A DNA stretch of 39,412 nt. It comes from JADJEI01 sp035328465 (lineage in GTDB: Bacteria > Bacteroidota > Ignavibacteria > Ignavibacteriales > Ignavibacteriaceae). The DNA is taken from the NCBI GenBank assembly GCA_035328465.1, contig DAOLIQ010000021.1, positions 1-39,412 on the forward strand. The letters run 5' to 3'. The translations under genes were made by a program, and so were the position numbers. A model generated the notes under the pieces. The model was not told the origin of the DNA. It saw nothing but the letters and a program-made list of their open reading frames with translations, and made no database searches. Positions within the stretch are counted from its first letter, which is position 1; each line of letters starts with the position of its first letter. This document shows positions 9,701 to 16,266 of this stretch, one piece after another.

Positions 9701-10428
9701 CCCCAGAAACTGTTAATGAAATTAAGCTGAGCTTCAATGTCATATGGATTTGCAACAATTGGTCTGCGAAGAAAAGAGAATAAACTGATCTTTTCTTTAC
9801 CAACAGGTTTTTCTTCTTCAAAATGTTTTTCGACCAGTTCGAGTAATTCGGTATAACGAGTTTTCTCTTTAATTCTCCTGTCTGAATATAATTCTTCAAG
9901 CGGACGAGCGGCAGGATTGGTGTTTTCAATGTGAAGCAGTATAAGTTCTTCTAAAATTATTTCACGATTGCTCTTGCTGCCTGAAGATGAATTAAGAAAC
10001 ACTGCAGGGGGTAATTCAGATTTGTAAACCGAAATCGGAGGGAACTCTTCAACGAAGGAAAGTAGAACTTCATCAAGATTTTTTTCATCTAAACTTAATT
10101 TTATTTTTTCTAGTGTTCTTCCAAAGATGCCGGGATTTTCAACTTCTTCATATTGTCTGATGATTAGATGATAAATTTCGTGGATCAAACCGAGTGCGTT
10201 AATTTGTCCCGGTGTAATTTGTTCGCTATATCTTCCTTCATTTCTACGCACGGAATTAATCTTTTCGGAAACAATTCTTGCTTGAGCAAAATCTGCAATG
10301 ATGAGATTGCCGATAGTTGAAAATAGAGAGTCTTCTATCTGATATTTCTTTCGACTTGAAATATTGATATGAAGATCGAATCGAATTGAAGTGGAAACAG
10401 ATATTTTTTTACGAACACGGCTTTGCAT
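6700..10428 (-). CDS. Giant GH13 alpha-amylase-family protein with large unknown flanks
   Basis: A 1242-residue protein whose middle part (about 310-790) is a glycoside hydrolase family 13 barrel. Conserved region I is DMVPNH (D436), the nucleophile is D556 in IIRFDAAM, the acid/base is E621 in LLLAEAFW and the third acid is D682 in SNPDEE, where family members usually have NHD. The roughly 300 residues before and 450 after match nothing I know; the C-terminal end is Lys-rich. Residues 83-87 read HEIYH, a possible zinc motif. No signal peptide is seen, so it is probably cytoplasmic and acts on alpha-glucans, as hydrolase or transglycosylase. The ATG at 10428 has a strong AGGA six bases upstream and is preferred over an upstream TTG at 10446. 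Confidence 0.85.
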   Translation of the reverse strand: MQSRVRKKISVSTSIRFDLHINISSRKKYQIEDSLFSTIGNLIIADFAQARIVSEKINSVRRNEGRYSEQITPGQINALGLIHEIYHLIIRQYEEVENPGIFGRTLEKIKLSLDEKNLDEVLLSFVEEFPPISVYKSELPPAVFLNSSSGSKSNREIILEELILLHIENTNPAARPLEELYSDRRIKEKTRYTELLELVEKHFEEEKPVGKEKISLFSFLRRPIVANPYDIEAQLNFINSFWGIYIPESFKLKILTGKDLIHEDYKLFVKHGGGEKTTPPVPVYDFDQKYFESLKKKIQIGNKLTDDENRFLYEEKELFTEDTDWMPEVVMLAKNAYVWLDQLSKKYQREIRRLDQIPDEELDTIAKWNFTSVWLIGIWERSSASKKIKHLTGNIDAESSAYSLYDYVIADALGGEPAFENLKFRCWNRRIRLASDMVPNHTGIYSKWMIEKPDYFIQSKTPPYPGYSFYGPNLSEDDRVEIRIEDKYFSRTDAAVVFQRIDKYTGDVRYIYHGNDGTNMPWNDTAQLNLLIPEVREALIQMVMHVARKTPIIRFDAAMTLAKKHFQRLWFPQPGSGGAIPSRADHSMTRDQFDALIPVEFWREVVDRINQEMPNTLLLAEAFWLMESYFVRTLGMHRVYNSAFMHMMMKEENEKYKLLIKNTLEFNPEILKRYVNFMSNPDEETAINQFGKGDKYFGVATLLVTLPGLPMFGHGQIEGFSEKYGMEYQRAYYNEMVDENLVNRHQREIFPLMKKRRLFSQVENFDLYDFVTVENIVDENVFAYTNSSRDEKALIIFNNSYKETTGYIQFSSGRMKSKINSEEKFFFSQNIADALQFKNDVQHFYVYTDHKTKLQYLISGKESFEHGLTFTLRAYDYKVCLNFHEIFDASGEFQSLCHFLNGRGVESIDHALLEQKLLPLHSSFLKLFDLANVKLFTSNLFSDINEESFKSATSLFFQSVLREMINLDKKVDAKVIESDFFQDITNLTKLILSILEIKKNPKNKKWTADIENVFPFMIKDNAEFHLLLFIQLVFKNLFTDSKNVNDTFTDLLIEKLLFEVFEIIGFDKNQNYKNIYLIKMLSNEKILKQFYKTTDDFLPVDAIKNLFTENETSIFLKVNSHEGIKYFNKESFEELIIWLELFYFQNHFLNDRKTLKSKKAAKNLENKSPKDVISKKPELSIKIKSSTIQKIIKRTKRILDASVESQFKVDELLKLIELPVKVKKPNIKTRNTISPKNKRGKV

Positions 10429-10469
10429 CAGTATTCCTAAACACAATTATAAAGATGAAAAACAAGATT

Positions 10470-10494
10470 GATTTGTGTGTTAATATAACAAATC
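10470..10494. promoter_or_regulatory. Hairpin between ligase operon and amylase gene
   Basis: A 7-bp inverted repeat (GATTTGT with ACAAATC, 11-base loop) lies in the 103-base gap between the last ligase gene and the GH13 gene. Read on the minus strand it is followed shortly by TTGTTTTT, so it could be a partial terminator that lowers readthrough into the amylase. Read on the plus strand it is followed by six T. The stem is AT-rich and weak. Confidence 0.35.
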
Positions 10495-10531
10495 TTTTTT
10501 AGAATAGTAAAAACTCTGAAGCATTGAAGCG

Positions 10532-11707
10532 TTAAGGATGAAAGGCAATGCTAGAACCAACCCACGTTTTGTTTTTGTTAAAATCAACACCCATCATTTT
10601 CCCTTTGCTCATACGGATGAGGTTATTCACAAGAACCGGTTCTTTATCCCAGAGGAACATCATTCTAATTTCAACTTTCGAAGGTTCGTCAGGAGTTTCA
10701 ATCAGCGGGGCGTAATCAATTTTTTGTTGGAGTATGTAATTGTTTTTTTCTTTAATTCCCTGCAGTTTTTCTTTTGTGGGCTCAACATCAACACCTAAAC
10801 CAGCAAACGAAAACAAAGGTTTTAAAACATAATTATGCAGATCATCAGGAATACTTTGAAGATCGTTAAGATAGTAGCAATGCGGAACATATTTTCCTTT
10901 GAGTACAGGAAGAGAATGTTTACTTATTCTGAAAAACCAATTTGGATGCCCCACCCACTCAATTTCCATTTCATCTCTGAAATCAAAATTAAAATTTAGA
11001 TTTTTACGTTCAAGTTCGTCAAAGATTACACGGTTATAAATTCTTTTGATTGGAATTTCTTTCCCATTGTCCTTATAGTAAAGTTTAGCTCCGTGTTTAA
11101 TGACTTTTGTAAGACAAACGGTTTTAATTCCAGTTAGTCTTTCAGTTGCGGCAAAGTCGATTCTTGTTTTTTGTTCTTCGGGATGAATCTCCAAAAGAAT
11201 AACATTTTCAGGATTTTCATTTCCGACTATGGTTTGCTTAAGTATTTCCTGATAGGAATTAAGATTGTGACCGGAAAAGTAACTTTGAAAATTTTCTGGT
11301 ATCTCAAAATGTTTTCTGATTTTGTCATTAAAGAAAGCCTGATATCCATATAGGGAGGGGAATCCTTGAAGCTCTATCAATTGAGGAATGAAACCTCCAG
11401 TCTCATTCTTGCAAATTGCAAAATCAATTTGTAAAAATATCGGATGATCAGAGTCACCCGAAACTTTAAAATGGCTTGGAACTGCATTTAAAGAATTTGT
11501 CAAAAAGTGTTCAGACTTAATTTGAAGAATTAAATCATCACAAGCCGCTTCTAATTCTTTAGTAAGTTCTGAAGATAAAAATAGAGGAGTTTCAGAAACC
11601 CGAAAATCAGTTGGATACCTTAATGATGTATTCAAATCATTAAGAAAATTATTGTATGCAGTTTCTGTGAACTGACTATTAAATATTTTTCTTAGATCAG
11701 GTATCAT
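10532..11707 (-). CDS. Predicted circularly permuted-type ATP-grasp ligase
   Basis: A 391-residue cytoplasmic protein. The N-terminal half has a conserved-looking stretch LIELQGFPSLYGYQ (about 127-140). The C-terminal part carries a phosphate-loop-like KPLFSFAGLGV (about 295-305), then YILQQKI and a metal-site-like VEIRMMFLW region, ending in MGVDFNKNKTWVGSS. This order resembles the glutathionylspermidine synthase-like, circularly permuted ATP-grasp ligases, which join a carboxylate to an amine through an acyl phosphate. It is the last gene of a four-gene operon: its ATG overlaps the amidotransferase stop as TAATG. Given those neighbours, a role in extending or capping a small amide-linked product is likely. 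Substrates are unknown, and the fold assignment is by motif only. Confidence 0.65.
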   Translation of the reverse strand: MIPDLRKIFNSQFTETAYNNFLNDLNTSLRYPTDFRVSETPLFLSSELTKELEAACDDLILQIKSEHFLTNSLNAVPSHFKVSGDSDHPIFLQIDFAICKNETGGFIPQLIELQGFPSLYGYQAFFNDKIRKHFEIPENFQSYFSGHNLNSYQEILKQTIVGNENPENVILLEIHPEEQKTRIDFAATERLTGIKTVCLTKVIKHGAKLYYKDNGKEIPIKRIYNRVIFDELERKNLNFNFDFRDEMEIEWVGHPNWFFRISKHSLPVLKGKYVPHCYYLNDLQSIPDDLHNYVLKPLFSFAGLGVDVEPTKEKLQGIKEKNNYILQQKIDYAPLIETPDEPSKVEIRMMFLWDKEPVLVNNLIRMSKGKMMGVDFNKNKTWVGSSIAFHP

Positions 11708-12543
11708 TAGATAAAGACCATATTAAGTTCTTCAATAGCTATTCTCAAGAAAGTTGGAAGCACAGTTTTACGGGTTAGCTTCGTTGCTTTAGGATCTTCA
11801 AGAAGTCTTAACATTTCATCATACCTTCGTTCGCCGTACTTATCTGTAACCTGTTTTTTCCTTTCATCTTGTTTAAAATGAAAAAGCATGCTCTCAGTAT
11901 CAGCTTCAGGATGAAATTGAGTGCCCATAATTTCATTTGATATTCTTACTGCCATCAAAGCCTGTTGATGCTCCTTTGCCTCTGAGATATCTTCAATTGC
12001 TAAAATATTTGATCCGAGTTCTTGAATAATTTTTTCATCCGGGTCGATTACGTGATACTGTCTGAAGTCGGCGGCAAAAAAAGGATCAGTAAGATTTTTT
12101 AGTACAGGGTCAATTTTTCCCGCATCGGTTCGGATAAATGGAAGTATCCCGAAGGATTTTTCATAACGTTCAGTAACGACTGCAAATTTAAAATACCTTG
12201 CCATCATCTGAAAAGAATGGCAAATGAAAAAAATATACTTTTTCCTGTCTGAATTATTTTGATTGAATGACCAAAGGTTGTCTAGCAATTTAAAATAATC
12301 TGAGTCCCACTTTTTCCCCTCTCCCTCGAATGGGCTTCCCGGACCTCCGGACGAAATATAAATATCAAAATCTTTTGATGGAATTTCATTTTTGTAACGA
12401 GTCTCAAAAACTTCGTACGTTATAGGAGTGTTATTAATAAGGCGGTTTTGTGCAGAGACAATTTCTTTTATACAGCGCATTCCTTCATTGCGCTCATTAT
12501 TGTAAAGATCTATTATCGCTATGTTAATTTCTTTGCTGTTCAT
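11707..12543 (-). CDS. Class I glutamine amidotransferase-like protein (GuaA-type domain)
   Basis: A 278-residue protein with an intact class I amidotransferase triad: the nucleophile C108 in FFICHSFQM, and H211 and E213 in GTQFHPEAD. An SSGGPGSP loop lies at about 64-71. Such domains release ammonia from glutamine or, as stand-alone relatives, cut gamma-glutamyl bonds. The nucleophile elbow departs from the common GICLGHQ. About 60 extra C-terminal residues follow the domain. It has no synthetase domain of its own, so the partner is probably one of the adjacent ligases. AAAGGA stands 6 bases before the ATG; 9 bases separate it from the GCS2 gene upstream, and it overlaps the next gene by one base. 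Confidence 0.85.
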   Translation of the reverse strand: MNSKEINIAIIDLYNNERNEGMRCIKEIVSAQNRLINNTPITYEVFETRYKNEIPSKDFDIYISSGGPGSPFEGEGKKWDSDYFKLLDNLWSFNQNNSDRKKYIFFICHSFQMMARYFKFAVVTERYEKSFGILPFIRTDAGKIDPVLKNLTDPFFAADFRQYHVIDPDEKIIQELGSNILAIEDISEAKEHQQALMAVRISNEIMGTQFHPEADTESMLFHFKQDERKKQVTDKYGERRYDEMLRLLEDPKATKLTRKTVLPTFLRIAIEELNMVFI

Positions 12544-12552
12544 TTATTCCTT

Positions 12553-13680
12553 TTATTTTTTGTTGTCAGTTTCTTCCAAACCAACATGAGTTTCTTCAAT
12601 TATATAGTCCACAACAGATTTCGTATCATAAGTTTGTTCCCAAACATCAAGCTGTCTATCAGCGCCTGTCCCGGTTTTAAGAATATTCATTACATAATTT
12701 ATTTCTTCTCTCGAGCCAAGTTCATCCACTACGTCATCAACAAAAGCAAGTAGTTCTTCAACAAGAGCGCTGAATGGAACTTCCTCTTTTTTTCCAAAGT
12801 CAATTAATTTACCATGAATACCATAACGCGCAGCGCGCCATTTATTTTCGGCAATGAGTGCTCGGCGGTAAAGTCTGAAACCAAGATTTTGTTTGATAAG
12901 TTTATAAAGTTTAACAACAACAGCCTGCATTAAAGCGGCGAGTGAAATTGTTTCATCTACCCGCATGGGAATATCACAAACTCTAAATTCTAATGTTTCA
13001 AAAACAGGGTGAACGCGAATATCCCACCAAATTTTTTTGCCGTTATCAATACAGTTTGTTTTGATGAGTAGCTTTACATAATTATCATATTCAGCAAGAC
13101 TTCCGAAATAATCAGGAATTCCAGTTCGCGGGAATCTGTCAAATACTTTGCTTCGATAAGATTTGAATCCGGTATTTCTTCCGAGCCAAAAGGGGGAATT
13201 AGTAGAAAGAGCAAAAATGTGAGGTAAAAAATATCTTGCCGCATTCATTATGTGAATAGCGGTTTCTCTATCATCCAATCCTACGTGAACATGTAATCCA
13301 AAAATCAAATTTGCACGTGCAACTTGCTGCATATCTTCGATAATTTCTTTATACCTGGGATGAGCAGTAATTCTTTGATCTTTCCAGTGAGAAAAGGGGT
13401 GGGTTCCTGCGGCAGCAATTCTTAACCCTTTTGATTTTGCAAGTGCTGCAATCTTCTTCCGGAGATTTGTTACCTGTACACGAGCATCTTTTATATCTTT
13501 GCAAATATCTGTCCCCATTTCAACAACAGATTGATGCATTTCAGGTTTAACATTTTCAGCAAGTATTAATTTGCCGTCTTCCATAATTTGTTGAATGTGT
13601 GAACGAAGTTCTCTTGTTTCAGGATCAACTATCTGAAATTCTTCTTCTATTCCGAGTGTAAATAGATTGACCTTTGCCAT
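12553..13680 (-). CDS. GCS2-family carboxylate-amine ligase (YbdK-like)
   Basis: A 375-residue cytoplasmic enzyme of the glutamate-cysteine ligase type 2 family (COG2170), normal in length. Diagnostic motifs are the N-terminal LGIEEEFQIVDPETREL (metal/ATP glutamates near 10-13), GTHPFSHW (about 92-99), the metal-site HVHVG (about 130-134) and FRVCD (about 232-236). The family forms amide bonds using ATP. Some members make gamma-glutamylcysteine, but most have no proven substrate. It lies between a GshB/RimK-like ATP-grasp and an amidotransferase, a neighbourhood known from comparative work on amidoligases by Iyer, Aravind and colleagues. The ATG at 13680 has GAGA upstream. The reaction type is well supported; the substrate is unknown. 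Confidence 0.9.
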   Translation of the reverse strand: MAKVNLFTLGIEEEFQIVDPETRELRSHIQQIMEDGKLILAENVKPEMHQSVVEMGTDICKDIKDARVQVTNLRKKIAALAKSKGLRIAAAGTHPFSHWKDQRITAHPRYKEIIEDMQQVARANLIFGLHVHVGLDDRETAIHIMNAARYFLPHIFALSTNSPFWLGRNTGFKSYRSKVFDRFPRTGIPDYFGSLAEYDNYVKLLIKTNCIDNGKKIWWDIRVHPVFETLEFRVCDIPMRVDETISLAALMQAVVVKLYKLIKQNLGFRLYRRALIAENKWRAARYGIHGKLIDFGKKEEVPFSALVEELLAFVDDVVDELGSREEINYVMNILKTGTGADRQLDVWEQTYDTKSVVDYIIEETHVGLEETDNKK

Positions 13681-13722
13681 TTATTTCTCTTTCAAATAAT
13701 ATTACGAATGATTAATAAAATA

Positions 13723-14679
13723 TCATTTTAGCGGTTTATCATTTGCATAGTGCTTTATGAACTCACCCCAAGTTAAATTATTTTGATTTGGTTTGTGAGC
13801 TTTTGCCCTTCGAATTGCCATATTAGCAGCGGCTTCGACAATCCATTCAAAATTTTGCTGCCCGACTGAATTTATATCAGCATCCGGGGCGGGGTTGCAA
13901 AAGTCTATTGCAAACGGCACTCCGTCTCTGACAGCAAGCTCAACGGTATTAAAATCATATCCCAAATAATTATTTATCTTTAATACAATCTCCTTTAATT
14001 GATCCAGAAATTTTTTTTCGAAAGGTTTTGGATTTTGTACATATCTTAAATGATGAGGCTGTTTTGGATCATATTGCATTATGTGAACGTCACGGCGGTC
14101 AAGACAGTAACATCTAAAATATTCAGTGAAAATTATTTCTTCCTGAAGCATCATAACAAGCTGACCGGTTTCATTGTAAGCTTTAAAAAACTCTTCTTTG
14201 TTAGTAAGCTTATAAACATTTTTCCAGCCGCCTCCGGCAAATGGTTTGAAGTAGGCGGGAAATCCAACATAATTAAATATGGCTTCCCAATTCCACGGAT
14301 AAGCAAGATTTCTAAATGAATTTGAATTAGTATCAGGTGGGTGTTGGTTAGAGGGAAGCAAAACTGTTTTCGGAACAGGGACGCCAATTTTAGTCGACAG
14401 TGCATTGTTGAAAAATTTTTCATCGGCGCTCCACCAAAATGGATTATTAATAACTGCAGTACCTGTTAATCCTGCATTTTTTAAGAAGCCTCGATAAAAT
14501 GGAACATCCTGAGAAATTCTATCTATGATAACATCATATCCACAAGGCTCGCCCTGAACAACTTTATCAAGACTCACAAATTCTGCTGAAATACCTTCCT
14601 CCTTTTTAGCATTTACTCTTTCTACAAATGCCGGGGGAAAAGTATTTTCTTGTCCAAACAAAATCCCTATTTTTTTCAT
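13723..14679 (-). CDS. ATP-grasp ligase, first gene of the amidoligase operon
   Basis: A 318-residue cytoplasmic protein with an ATP-grasp arrangement. A pre-ATP-grasp domain starts MKKIGILFGQENTFP. A central domain has the glycine-rich phosphate loop FKPFAGGGWKNVYK (about 162-175). The metal-binding end reads VELAVRDGVPFAIDFCNPAP, with Glu, Asp and Asn placed as in this superfamily. ATP-grasp ligases join a carboxylate to an amine, thiol or other nucleophile through an acyl phosphate. The gene opens the operon and has a strong AGAGGA before its ATG. It is divergent from oxyR across 240 bases. The product is unknown; a GshB- or RimK-like role next to the GCS2 ligase is inference. Confidence 0.8.
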   Translation of the reverse strand: MKKIGILFGQENTFPPAFVERVNAKKEEGISAEFVSLDKVVQGEPCGYDVIIDRISQDVPFYRGFLKNAGLTGTAVINNPFWWSADEKFFNNALSTKIGVPVPKTVLLPSNQHPPDTNSNSFRNLAYPWNWEAIFNYVGFPAYFKPFAGGGWKNVYKLTNKEEFFKAYNETGQLVMMLQEEIIFTEYFRCYCLDRRDVHIMQYDPKQPHHLRYVQNPKPFEKKFLDQLKEIVLKINNYLGYDFNTVELAVRDGVPFAIDFCNPAPDADINSVGQQNFEWIVEAAANMAIRRAKAHKPNQNNLTWGEFIKHYANDKPLK

Positions 14680-14919
14680 ATCTAATTCCTCTTATTTACT
14701 TATTATTTAATTTTTTTTTGAAATCAAAATTGATTTAGTATTTCGAGCAATATCTATTTTTCGGAAGGTCAATTCTCTAATTCAAATATATGAAATAATA
14801 TTTTGTTTTCAATAATCTAACCTTCAAAAGCGCTGATATTTCTATTGGTCAACTTCTAAATACTCGACGATTTCATTAAATACAAACTGATTATTTATTT
14901 ATATTAGCATAAAAAAAAT
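14680..14919. promoter_or_regulatory. Divergent promoter region, ligase operon / oxyR
   Basis: A 240-base AT-rich region between the first ligase gene (minus) and the OxyR-type regulator (plus). It must hold both promoters. LysR-family regulators commonly bind such divergent regions and control both sides, so this is the natural place to look for an OxyR operator. I see no convincing four-part OxyR palindrome by eye. The oxyR ATG has no clear Shine-Dalgarno sequence (A-run directly upstream). Confidence 0.45.
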
Positions 14920-15858
14920 ATGACACTAACTCAATTAGAATACGCGATAGCAGTTTTTAATTACAAAAGTTTTTCTAAAGCTGCTGAACATTGTTTTGTA
15001 ACTCAGCCAACTTTGAGCATGCAAATTCAAAAACTTGAAGATATACTTGGTGCTCAAATATTTAATCGCACAAAAAATCCGATCGAACCAACTAAAATAG
15101 GTGTGAGAATAATTGAACAAGCAAGGATAATTATTCAACAGAAAGATGAACTGCAACGAATTTTAGCTGAAGAAAAGGGAGACTACAGCGGGCGAATAAA
15201 AATAGGTATTATCCCAACAATCGCTCCATATCTACTCCCCCTGTTTCTTAAGTCATTCATTACAAAATTTCCAAAGATTGAATTAATTATTGATGAACTC
15301 ACTACGGGGGAAATCATTTCAGGACTTAATAAATCCGTTCTTGATTTAGGAATTCTTGCTCTGCCGATAAATGATTTTAACATTGTGGAGGAGAGCCTTT
15401 ATCTTGAACCGTTTGTTGGTTTTATCCCTAAAGAGCATAAACTATTTTTTAAGAAATCATTACATCCAGAAGATATTTATTCAACCGATCTGCTGCTTCT
15501 AAAGGAGGGGCATTGCTTAAGAGATCAAATATTAAAAATATGCCGCAATTCAGAAAATGATTGGAATACGAACTCTAAAAAAATCTTATTTGAATTCGGA
15601 AATCTTGATACATTAATTTCTCTTGTTAAACAAAATTTTGGTATTACACTACTACCAAAATTGGCGCTTTCATATTTAAAAAGTGAAGATGATAAAATTC
15701 TTGTTCGTCCATTTGAAGACCCTGTTCCCGCACGCGAAGTAGGAATGGTTTATAGCAGAGGATTTATTAAACAGCATATTACCCATGCTATCAAAAATGA
15801 AATTTTATTGACTTTGCCTGATGATCTTAAAACAAAAACTAACTCTCATATTGTCTGA
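14920..15858 (+). CDS. oxyR: OxyR-type LysR-family peroxide-sensing regulator
   Basis: A 312-residue LysR-type regulator. Residues 1-65 form the winged helix-turn-helix (FSKAAEHCFVTQPTLSMQIQ). The rest is the two-lobe sensor domain. The OxyR peroxide site is intact: GHCLRDQILKIC contains C199 and C208, with the same spacing and numbering as E. coli OxyR. The T100 in IIPTIAPYLLP, which lines the peroxide pocket, is also present. In the family, peroxide oxidises the pair to a disulfide and switches transcription. The gene is divergent from the amidoligase operon, and a thioesterase gene follows 5 bases downstream. Regulation of either neighbour is inference. Assignment as OxyR rather than a generic LysR regulator is strong because of the cysteine motif. 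Confidence 0.9.
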   Translation: MTLTQLEYAIAVFNYKSFSKAAEHCFVTQPTLSMQIQKLEDILGAQIFNRTKNPIEPTKIGVRIIEQARIIIQQKDELQRILAEEKGDYSGRIKIGIIPTIAPYLLPLFLKSFITKFPKIELIIDELTTGEIISGLNKSVLDLGILALPINDFNIVEESLYLEPFVGFIPKEHKLFFKKSLHPEDIYSTDLLLLKEGHCLRDQILKICRNSENDWNTNSKKILFEFGNLDTLISLVKQNFGITLLPKLALSYLKSEDDKILVRPFEDPVPAREVGMVYSRGFIKQHITHAIKNEILLTLPDDLKTKTNSHIV

Positions 15859-15863
15859 TAAAT

Positions 15864-16265
15864 ATGTACACAACAAAAGCTAAAATTAATTTTTTTGATT
15901 GCGATCCTGCGGGAATCATGTTCTTCGGAAATGTTTATAAGTTATGTCATTCTGCTTATGAAGATTTTATTAATTCTTTATCACTTGATTTTGATTTTTG
16001 GCATGAAAATCATTTCGCAGTTCCAATATTGCATAGTGAAGCTGACTATCTTCAGCCATTGAAAACAGGCGATGAAATAACTATTGAGATGTCTGTTCTT
16101 TTATTGAAAAAATATATGTACGAACTTTATTTTGAAATTAAAAATAAAAATGGGGAATTATGCGACCGTGTTAAAACCACTCACATTTTTATTGACAGAG
16201 AAACAAAAAAAAAAATTGAAATGAATAATAAAATTTATAATGCACTTCAGGAACATTTAAAATAA
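15864..16265 (+). CDS. Hot-dog thioesterase (4HBT family), candidate DHNA-CoA hydrolase
   Basis: A 133-residue single hot-dog-domain protein with the 4-hydroxybenzoyl-CoA thioesterase signature FFDCDPAGIMFFGNVYKL (about residues 10-27); the catalytic-type Asp is in DPAGI. The family hydrolyses acyl-CoA thioesters in the cytoplasm. It starts 5 bases after oxyR, so the two are probably cotranscribed. It ends one base before the stop of menE, which runs towards it. Classical menaquinone synthesis needs hydrolysis of 1,4-dihydroxy-2-naphthoyl-CoA, and enzymes of this type do that in other bacteria, so the position makes a menI-like role attractive. It could instead serve another acyl-CoA. Confidence 0.82.
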   Translation: MYTTKAKINFFDCDPAGIMFFGNVYKLCHSAYEDFINSLSLDFDFWHENHFAVPILHSEADYLQPLKTGDEITIEMSVLLLKKYMYELYFEIKNKNGELCDRVKTTHIFIDRETKKKIEMNNKIYNALQEHLK

Positions 16266-16266
16266 T

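Noticed and set aside
10429..10446. TTG 10446 as start of the amylase-like gene
   Set aside because: ATG 10428 has AGGA six bases upstream; the TTG has no ribosome site and adds only six residues.
14767..14852. Two GGTCAA copies 80 bases apart as OxyR operators
   Set aside because: Six-base direct repeats in AT-rich DNA are not significant and do not match the four-part inverted OxyR site.
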